NCBI GenBank assembly: GCA_036003885.1
Contig: DASYSA010000472.1
Coordinates: forward strand, 1-5,327
DNA: 5,327 nt
Source: DASYSA01 sp036003885
GTDB taxonomy: Bacteria > Acidobacteriota > Blastocatellia > UBA7656
Direction: 5' to 3'
Made by a program: the position numbers and the translations under genes. The notes beneath the pieces were generated by a model. It did not search any database. It was not told where the DNA came from and saw nothing but the letters and a program-made list of their open reading frames with translations. Shown here piece after piece: positions 1-5,327 of the stretch. Each line of letters begins with the position of its first letter. Position 1 is the first letter of the stretch.

Positions 1-27
1 TTTAGCTACAAAGGCTTCAGTTTGCAT
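1..27 (-). CDS. Start of a further operon gene, product unknown (partial, cut by window edge)
   Basis: An ATG at 27-25 on the minus strand opens a frame that reads MQTEAFVAK before the window ends. It is preceded by a good Shine-Dalgarno sequence, AGAGGAA, three bases before the ATG (five bases between the GAGG core and the ATG). It begins 45 bases after the stop of the GMC-like flavoprotein gene and has the same orientation, so it is probably the next gene of the same operon. Nine residues are too few to recognise a family, and no function is proposed. The in-frame codons just upstream hold no stop, so the start rests on the ribosome binding site and on the position relative to the previous stop. 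Confidence 0.6.
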
Positions 28-30
28 ACT

Positions 31-37
31 TTCCTCT
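31..37 (-). promoter_or_regulatory. Ribosome binding site of the partial gene at the left edge
   Basis: On the minus strand the sequence reads AGAGGAA followed by AGT and then ATG. This is a near-consensus Shine-Dalgarno element at normal spacing. It is the main evidence that a new gene begins at position 27. Confidence 0.65.
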
Positions 38-72
38 AGGTTGGATTCCTCAGCCTTTACCGATCGGGTTCG

Positions 73-1350
73 TCAAAGAGTCTGCGACAAATGCCTGGCG
101 AGATACTTTCCGAGACAAATTAGCGTCAGCGTCGGCGATAGCTTGACATTGTCTGGAATCACGGAGCCGTCGCAGACGTGCAGATTGCTGTATTCCGTTT
201 GCAGGCTCTCATCTACATGCTCTTTGATTCGAATTGAGCCGCCCATATTCGCCGCGGTGGAACGTGATTTGAACATACGCTTGCCGCCGGCGTTCTGTAT
301 GATTCGCCGAGCCATCTGTTCGCCTTTCTCCAACTTCTTGAGATCCTCGTGCGTCAATTCCTTGTAGTAGCAGCCGTCCTCCTTAAGTTCTCCGCCTAAA
401 CCGTCCTTGACCATCACCCCGACGCCTATGCTTTTCGAGTGACGCAACGCGCGGACAAATCGACGGTTACCAAGCATGAACATTCGGTAGAAGGTGCGGG
501 CGAAATTCGCGTCGCCCAAAGCAATGTCGTCCTCTAGTTCCGCCCCCATGCTTGCAACAAAGTTCTCTCCCGCCTTCAGCCCGGATATCGTGCCGAACAC
601 CGCAAAACCAGGGTGGCAATAGAACCCACGATTTGCGGCGTTCTTCATCCCGCTGTCCCGAAGAATGATCGGCGAAGCTGCCGCGCCTGCGGCGAGAATG
701 ATCCGTGTTCCAAAGGCCCGACACACGTCACGGTGCTTTCTCCATTTGTGGCGCGTGTACTCCACTCCGATAGCCCTGTTTCTTTCAACGAGGACTTTGA
801 GAACACGGGCTCGATTTATTAATGTCGCGCCCTCCTCGACCGCCTCATGCAGATAGCTTCTCGCGGTCCATTTTGCCTCGTAGGTATAACCGGAAGCGCA
901 CTTAGACAGATCAATCAACATCGTCTTTTTTTTCCAGGGGTACCCCAATTCCAGTGCACTGTCTCGCACTCTTATGGCCTGAACTCCCAAAAGCTCATCG
1001 GGCAATACCGCGAGTGGCAATTCCTGTTGCGCTTCGTCGAGCTCTCTGGCGATATCGATTCCCAGGGATCGAAAAACCTCCAACGGAGGAGAATCGGCCA
1101 CTGCGAAATAGACGGCGGTTGTGCCTCCTGTCGTGAACGCCCGCATGGTAACGAGGTCGTCGCCCACTGAAACAGCATTGACAATGGAGACGGTCGCAAG
1201 GAAACTCTCTCTTAGGGGCGCGTTGCCGCCTCGTTCGAGAATCAACACTCGTTTCTGTCTTTTGCTTAGTTCTCTCGCAATAGTCGCGCCAGCAGGCCCT
1301 GAGCCTACGATGATCGCATCGAACTCGTTGTTGTTAAGCTGTGTGATCAA
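73..1350 (-). CDS. GMC-family FAD-dependent oxidoreductase, short and lacking the usual catalytic pair
   Basis: This is a 425-residue cytoplasmic flavoprotein of the glucose-methanol-choline (GMC) oxidoreductase family, with no signal peptide seen. The Rossmann FAD-binding motif GSGPAG is at residues 16-21, with the ribose-binding acidic residue E39 ending the second strand (LILERGG). The second flavin motif, GGTTAVYFA, is at 75-83. A Cys-x-x-Gly segment followed by AKW..RSYL is at 151-167, AAGAAASP at 220-227, and the C-terminal CDGSVIP at 393-399. Family members usually oxidise alcohols using a His in H-x-x-G-G/T-x-x-M and a His or Asn near the C-terminus. Here those positions appear to be A367 (TAANMGG) and S405 (LSPTLTL), so normal alcohol oxidation is doubtful. 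At 425 residues it is shorter than the roughly 500-600 usual for the family. The start is TTG, 11 codons before the first FAD strand. The frame stays open upstream to the MATE stop but has no ATG, GTG or other TTG there, and no clear Shine-Dalgarno precedes the TTG. It lies 64 bases after the MATE gene. A tailoring role on the NRPS product is inferred from context only. Confidence 0.9.
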   Translation of the reverse strand: MITQLNNNEFDAIIVGSGPAGATIARELSKRQKRVLILERGGNAPLRESFLATVSIVNAVSVGDDLVTMRAFTTGGTTAVYFAVADSPPLEVFRSLGIDIARELDEAQQELPLAVLPDELLGVQAIRVRDSALELGYPWKKKTMLIDLSKCASGYTYEAKWTARSYLHEAVEEGATLINRARVLKVLVERNRAIGVEYTRHKWRKHRDVCRAFGTRIILAAGAAASPIILRDSGMKNAANRGFYCHPGFAVFGTISGLKAGENFVASMGAELEDDIALGDANFARTFYRMFMLGNRRFVRALRHSKSIGVGVMVKDGLGGELKEDGCYYKELTHEDLKKLEKGEQMARRIIQNAGGKRMFKSRSTAANMGGSIRIKEHVDESLQTEYSNLHVCDGSVIPDNVKLSPTLTLICLGKYLARHLSQTL

Positions 1351-1414
1351 AGCGAATCGCCAAATCGGAGGGATCAGGGGAACGTGGCAAGGCGAGCGCG
1401 CGACGCCGATCGAT

Positions 1415-2740
1415 TCAGATCTTAACTGTTTTCCATCTGCCGTTCATCCAGATTGCAGTGATCAATACAGTCGCGAGCGTGCCATAGGCTGTTTGGACGA
1501 GCCAGATTTGCAGGAGACCGTAATGGAAATGAGGCCCGACAATCCACACCAATGGAAGAAAGAAGATCCATTGTGTGCTGAACGAGACCAGGACCACTCG
1601 AGCTCCATCACCCAGGCTAAACAGCGTATAGGCGAAGATCCAGATCAAACTCCCGAGTCCCGCCGTAGCTGCCACCAATTGCAACGGTATGACGGCGATC
1701 GATATCGTGTGGGGATCAGTGAGAAAGAGGGATAGAAACAGTTCCGGAAACAGAAAAAGAGGAAGCCCCAGCAACGTAATCACGATGACGCCTAATTTTC
1801 CCGCATCCCACCCCCACTGCGCCGCCCCCGCAGGATCGCCCTGTCCTACGGTCTTGGAAACCAAGGTTGCGGAGGCCACTCCGAGAGCCATCGCGAGCAG
1901 AACTAATACAAGCGTAATTCTCACCAGAACGTTCGCGGCGGCCAACTCTGCCGTTCCTACCTGCCCTACCATCCAGAAAAATGTGATATAGCCGGCCGAA
2001 AAGCCGAACTCCTGCATCGTGGCGGGCACCCCCAACTTCATGATGCGCGCCAGGAGGGACGGCTCTGGTGTCACGGTCAAAAGGCCATCCTTTCGGAAGA
2101 GGGCGTAGGTAATCGCAAAATTGATGATGACGCCCGCGTAGAGAGCTGAAGCCGTGGCGATTGCCGCTCCTGTAGCTCCCAGCGCCGGAGCGCCGAAATG
2201 GCCGAAGATCAAGGTGTAGTCCAGGAAAGCGTTCATGCACTGCATGAAGACGACTATCAACATATATAGCTTCGGCTTTTCGATGCCGGCCCAGTAGCCC
2301 GAGAAAGCGCCGTTCATTCCTGCAGCGATGATGGCGAGGTATAGAGTCCGAAGACATGGCACGCCCATCCTGGTTACCTCAGGATCAGAGGAAACCAACG
2401 AGAAGAAAAGAGGACTAAGCAGGTAGCAAATAAGTGTCAGCGGTGCCCCTACGACGAGGGCGATCAATAGACCTCCGTTGAGCGGCAAACATTTCGGTTC
2501 CGCGGAACCCTGGCCTCTTCTGCGCGCGACTAAGCCTTGTACTGCCGGTGCAATCCCCGCCACAGAAGCCAACACAAGGCTATTGCCAAAAACCGACAAT
2601 CCCAGCGCTGCCGTGGCATGGTTCCCCAATCTCCCAACCATGGCAAGATCAACCAATGCCATCGTTAAACTTGAACCCAAAGCGATGCTTACGGGAAACG
2701 CCAACTTGGATATAGTCGTGATGCGCTCCGTAGTCAGCAT
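1415..2740 (-). CDS. MATE-family (NorM/DinF-like) multidrug or metabolite efflux transporter
   Basis: This is a 441-residue inner-membrane protein of the multidrug and toxic compound extrusion family, which exports substrates using a proton or sodium gradient. About twelve hydrophobic segments can be drawn, at roughly 12-34, 43-65, 88-115, 130-150, 158-180, 188-214, 237-258, 267-290, 314-340, 346-374, 380-402 and 408-431, in two six-helix halves. The family signature DLAMVGRLG is at 31-39. D31 in helix 1 matches the cation-coupling Asp of NorM (D36 in Vibrio cholerae). ARRRGQG at 72-78 is the conserved loop between helices 2 and 3, and TLVSKTVGQGDPAGA at 292-306 is its counterpart in the second half. 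Length is normal for the family. The helix-7 acidic residue of NorM (E255) aligns with F247, although E244 lies one helical turn away. The gene begins 67 bases after the NRPS stop, which suggests it exports the peptide or gives self-protection; this is inferred from position, not shown. The ATG start has a strong ribosome binding site. Confidence 0.95.
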   Translation of the reverse strand: MLTTERITTISKLAFPVSIALGSSLTMALVDLAMVGRLGNHATAALGLSVFGNSLVLASVAGIAPAVQGLVARRRGQGSAEPKCLPLNGGLLIALVVGAPLTLICYLLSPLFFSLVSSDPEVTRMGVPCLRTLYLAIIAAGMNGAFSGYWAGIEKPKLYMLIVVFMQCMNAFLDYTLIFGHFGAPALGATGAAIATASALYAGVIINFAITYALFRKDGLLTVTPEPSLLARIMKLGVPATMQEFGFSAGYITFFWMVGQVGTAELAAANVLVRITLVLVLLAMALGVASATLVSKTVGQGDPAGAAQWGWDAGKLGVIVITLLGLPLFLFPELFLSLFLTDPHTISIAVIPLQLVAATAGLGSLIWIFAYTLFSLGDGARVVLVSFSTQWIFFLPLVWIVGPHFHYGLLQIWLVQTAYGTLATVLITAIWMNGRWKTVKI

Positions 2741-2746
2741 GAAACT

Positions 2747-2752
2747 CTCTCC
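2747..2752 (-). promoter_or_regulatory. Ribosome binding site of the MATE transporter gene
   Basis: The minus strand reads GGAGAG followed by six bases (AGTTTC) and then the ATG at 2740-2738. The strong match and good spacing fix the transporter start. The rest of the gap up to the NRPS stop (2753-2807) shows no inverted repeat with a T-tract and no clear -35/-10 pair, which fits co-transcription with the NRPS gene. Confidence 0.75.
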
Positions 2753-2807
2753 GGATAGATTTTCTAATTTGTTGAACTGCGGACGGGCGGCGAGGCGGGT
2801 TTGTGCC

Positions 2808-5327
2808 TCAGCAGCTCTGGCTCAGGGACTCTGCCAAGTCTCGAAAGCGCACTTTCTCTAATATGGAGAAGTGATCGGCGTCGACGTCATAGATACGAAT
2901 CGGGCTCGGAAGCAGCTGATTCCAGCCATAGTCAGGAGGCGTGGCCAGTTCGTCGTGATTCCCGTGCGTTGCACGATACAAGGACACGTCGATCTTGTGT
3001 GACAGCATCGAAGGTTCGTAGGAGCGATAGCACAGCAGGTTGGCTCGATAGACGCTATAGAACGCTGCGAATTGCTCGCCGTCGATCTCCAGGCCGCGTT
3101 CGTTCAGGAGGTTGGCGATGTATTGAAGGTTCTCGTCACTTGACGATTGTCGCAGTCGTTCCAGATCAAGATTCACGTCGGCGCCATATAGATTCGCTAT
3201 CGTCGTGCACGCCTTCAAGAGCACGGTCGCTTCATCATTGGCTGTTGTTCCTTGCACGACGGATGGGGCCATCGAGTCCAGCAATATTACAGATAAGACT
3301 TGCTCTCCCTGCTCCAGAAGGATCCTGGCCATTTCATAGGCGACCACACCGCCATAGGAATGTCCAACCAAGCTATAGGGGCCAAGAGGTTGTAGCGTTT
3401 TCAAGGCAGCGATGTTCGTTTTTGCCGTTTGTTCGACGCTGTTCAGCGGTAACGTTTTGCCGTCAAGGCCAACAGCCTGCAATCCATAGAATGGCTGGTT
3501 GGTACCCAGCGCCTTGCCGAGCGGTCGCAGCGACAGCACATTACCACCCGCTCCCGGTATGGCAAAAACTGGCGGCGCATTGCCATTAGTCTGAATAGGG
3601 ACCAGGATGTCAAAAGATGGCGCCTCTTCACTTGAAATCAACTTCGCTAAAGCCGCAATGTTTGGGGCGGTAAAGAGTATTGCCAGAGGCAGCACTTGCT
3701 GAAAATGTCTATTGGTTTTCGCCATCAATTGCACTGCCAGCAGCGAATGTCCCCCGAGCTCGAAGAAGCTGTCGTTGATTCCGATTTTCTCCGGCGACAG
3801 ACTCAGTATCTCGGCCCAGATGGCGACGAGTTGCTGCTCCGTGGCCGTGCGCGGCGCCACGTACGCCTGGCCCGACGCCAGCGTCACGTCCATCCGCGCC
3901 AGCGCGCGGCGATCGACTTTGCCGTTCGGATTCAACGGCATCGCGGCCAGGCTGACGAACGCGGCCGGTACCATGTAATCCGGCAGCGTCCGCATCAGAT
4001 GCGCGCGGAGTTCCTCGTTGGGCAGGTGGACGATGTGATCGGCGGTGGTGTCGGTCGCCCGATAAAAGGCGATCAGTTGCCGGTGGGCATCTTGCCCCTC
4101 CGCGATGACGGCACTGTCTTGGATCTGCGGGTGTTGAGTGAGGTGCGCTTCGATCTCGCCTAATTCAATCCGGAAGCCACGGATTTTGACCTGCGTGTCG
4201 ATCCGGCCCAGGTATTGAAGGGTGCCGTCATCCAGCCACCGCGCCCGGTCCCCCGTCTTGTACATGCGGGTGCCCGGCTCGAACGGATTGGCGACAAACT
4301 GTTCCTGCGTCAGGTCCGGACGATGCAGATACCCTCGAGCGAGACCATCGCCCGCGATATGCAGCTCACCGGGTACCCCGATCGGCTGCGGATGATTGTG
4401 CGGATCGAGGATGTAGATGTGGGTGTTCGCGATCGGCCGACCGATGCGTTGCGGGGCCTGCTTCGTCCTCAACATATAGGTCGAATACGTCGTATCTTCT
4501 GACGGACCGTAGAGGTCGTAGACTTTTGTGACCGCCGTGGTGTCGTAGATCATGTCCACCAGCCGGGGTGACAGCGGCTCGCCCGCCAGGTTGATCGTCC
4601 GCACCGAATCGGGAATGGCCCCCACCCGCACCAATTCCTCCATCGCCGACGGCACGGTGTTGATCAGCGTGACCGATGCGTTCGTCGCGACATCGACCAG
4701 TCCCATGGCGTTCGGCACCAGGAGGATCGTGCCGCCGGTGGCCAGCGTCACGAAGATTTCGTAGACGGACAAATCAAAACAAATCGAGGTCGACGCCAAC
4801 ACCCCGGCCAATTCGTCCGCGCCGTAGACGTCGCGGGCCCACTGCACCAGCGTCACGGGGCTGTGATGCTCGATCGCCACGCCTTTGGGCTGGCCCGTGG
4901 AGCCGGAGGTGTAGATCACATACGCCAAGTGATGCGGTGTGACCTGTCGCTGGAACCGGACCTTCTTCGCTTGCAGCCCGGCGACCCGATCGGCGATCTC
5001 CGCCCACTGCCGATCCACGGCTACGAGCCGCGTATCAGCCGTCATCAACGCGGTCAGTTTGTCCCGTAACCGTTCTTGCGTCAGGACGAGCGCGGCCTGA
5101 CTGTCGTGCAGCATGTAGGCCAGGCGTTCATCCGGATACGCAGGATCCAGCGGCACATACGCGCCGCCCGCCTGCAGAATGCCCAACAGGCCCACCACCA
5201 TGTCCAGCGATCGGTCCATGCACAGCCCCACCAGACGGTCCGGCGCGACGCCCTCTGACTGCAAATACCACGCGAGATCCTGACTTCTCACATACAGCTG
5301 CTGATACGTCAGGTGTGTGTCGCCGCA
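2808..5327 (-). CDS. Nonribosomal peptide synthetase, terminal A-T-TE module (5' end outside window)
   Basis: This is the last 839 codons of a larger synthetase; the frame is open to the window edge. Adenylation domain, about 5327-3890: A1 LTYQQL starts 15 bases inside the edge; A3 YTSGSTGQPKG at 4913-4881; A4 FDLSVYE at 4778-4758; A5 YGPSE at 4511-4497; A7 YKTGD at 4262-4248; A8 GRIDTQVKIRGFRIELGEIE at 4208-4149; A9 LPDYMVP; A10 NPNGKVDR, with its catalytic Lys at 3920-3918. The specificity residues read DLYNNALTYK, most like Ala-activating domains (recalled, not searched). Carrier domain, about 3842-3636: FFELGGHSLL, with the phosphopantetheine Ser at 3746-3744. Thioesterase, about 3605-2817: GHSYGG nucleophile Ser at 3359-3357, Asp of LLDSMAP 27 residues later (as in surfactin TE), and His of DADHFS near the C-terminus. 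A complete triad implies active release by hydrolysis or cyclisation. No epimerase or methyltransferase is inserted, so the last residue should be an unmodified L-amino acid. Any condensation domain lies beyond the window. GC content jumps within the gene near 3780-3840. Confidence 0.97.
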   Translation of the reverse strand, partial: CGDTHLTYQQLYVRSQDLAWYLQSEGVAPDRLVGLCMDRSLDMVVGLLGILQAGGAYVPLDPAYPDERLAYMLHDSQAALVLTQERLRDKLTALMTADTRLVAVDRQWAEIADRVAGLQAKKVRFQRQVTPHHLAYVIYTSGSTGQPKGVAIEHHSPVTLVQWARDVYGADELAGVLASTSICFDLSVYEIFVTLATGGTILLVPNAMGLVDVATNASVTLINTVPSAMEELVRVGAIPDSVRTINLAGEPLSPRLVDMIYDTTAVTKVYDLYGPSEDTTYSTYMLRTKQAPQRIGRPIANTHIYILDPHNHPQPIGVPGELHIAGDGLARGYLHRPDLTQEQFVANPFEPGTRMYKTGDRARWLDDGTLQYLGRIDTQVKIRGFRIELGEIEAHLTQHPQIQDSAVIAEGQDAHRQLIAFYRATDTTADHIVHLPNEELRAHLMRTLPDYMVPAAFVSLAAMPLNPNGKVDRRALARMDVTLASGQAYVAPRTATEQQLVAIWAEILSLSPEKIGINDSFFELGGHSLLAVQLMAKTNRHFQQVLPLAILFTAPNIAALAKLISSEEAPSFDILVPIQTNGNAPPVFAIPGAGGNVLSLRPLGKALGTNQPFYGLQAVGLDGKTLPLNSVEQTAKTNIAALKTLQPLGPYSLVGHSYGGVVAYEMARILLEQGEQVLSVILLDSMAPSVVQGTTANDEATVLLKACTTIANLYGADVNLDLERLRQSSSDENLQYIANLLNERGLEIDGEQFAAFYSVYRANLLCYRSYEPSMLSHKIDVSLYRATHGNHDELATPPDYGWNQLLPSPIRIYDVDADHFSILEKVRFRDLAESLSQSC

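Noticed and set aside
1390..1406. GC-rich imperfect palindrome after the MATE stop (GGCG...CGCC on the minus strand)
   Set aside because: The stem is only about four pairs and no T-tract follows, so it is not supported as an intrinsic terminator.
1121..1735. Plus-strand open frame of 204 codons across the GMC/MATE junction
   Set aside because: It is antisense to two well-supported genes, of low-complexity polar composition, with no recognisable domain.
1716..2357. Minus-strand open frame of 213 codons within the MATE gene in another frame
   Set aside because: It overlaps the twelve-helix transporter frame completely and is rich in Arg, Gly and His with no membrane segments, as expected of a frame shadow.
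2753..2807. Possible terminator or promoter between the NRPS and MATE genes
   Set aside because: The GC-rich part has no matching inverted repeat and the AT-rich part has no convincing -35/-10 pair.
2801..3589. Plus-strand open frame of 262 codons opposite the NRPS thioesterase
   Set aside because: It lies antisense to a domain with a complete catalytic triad, is very rich in Arg and Ser, and resembles no family. It is a shadow of the coding strand.
3696..4163. Plus-strand open frames opposite the A domain (also at 4215-4502 and 4676-4942)
   Set aside because: They are Arg-rich antisense frames produced by the high GC of the A domain, with no domain signature.
5289..5291. GTG as the start of the NRPS gene
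   Set aside because: The frame continues upstream to the window edge and encodes the A1 motif LTYQQL, so this GTG is an internal valine codon and the true start lies outside the window.

Overview
The window is bacterial DNA carrying the 3' end of a nonribosomal peptide synthetase (NRPS) locus. All supported genes lie on the minus strand, so transcription runs from high to low coordinates. The order is: the terminal part of an NRPS (5327 to 2808, running off the right edge), a MATE-family membrane exporter (2740 to 1415), a short GMC-family FAD flavoprotein (1350 to 73), and the first nine codons of a further gene (27 to 1, running off the left edge). The gaps are 67, 64 and 45 bases. None contains a convincing terminator or promoter, so a single operon is the simplest reading. 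Coding density is high and no stretch over 300 bases lacks a gene.

The NRPS part is an adenylation - thiolation - thioesterase (A-T-TE) termination module. All A-domain core motifs from A1 to A10, the carrier-protein phosphopantetheine serine and a complete TE Ser-Asp-His triad are visible. The specificity residues read by alignment to GrsA are DLYNNALTYK. From memory this resembles the code of cyanobacterial and myxobacterial Ala-loading domains, so the last residue of the peptide is probably a small amino acid, most likely alanine. The TE would release or cyclise the product, the MATE protein could export it, and the flavoprotein could tailor it or a precursor.

Two features deserve attention. 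First, base composition changes sharply inside the NRPS gene near 3780-3840: about 45-55% GC on the T-core/TE side and about 57-78% on the A-domain side. This suggests a mosaic gene built by A-domain or module exchange, unless it is an assembly junction. Second, the GMC-like flavoprotein keeps its FAD-binding motifs but appears to have lost both residues of the catalytic His-His/Asn pair (Ala and Ser instead), and it is shorter than usual. It may therefore do unusual chemistry or none of the normal alcohol-oxidase kind.

The host cannot be named from the window. The A and TE domains look cyanobacterial in style, but such modules are widely transferred, and the neighbouring genes have moderate GC (about 47-63% in the blocks counted).
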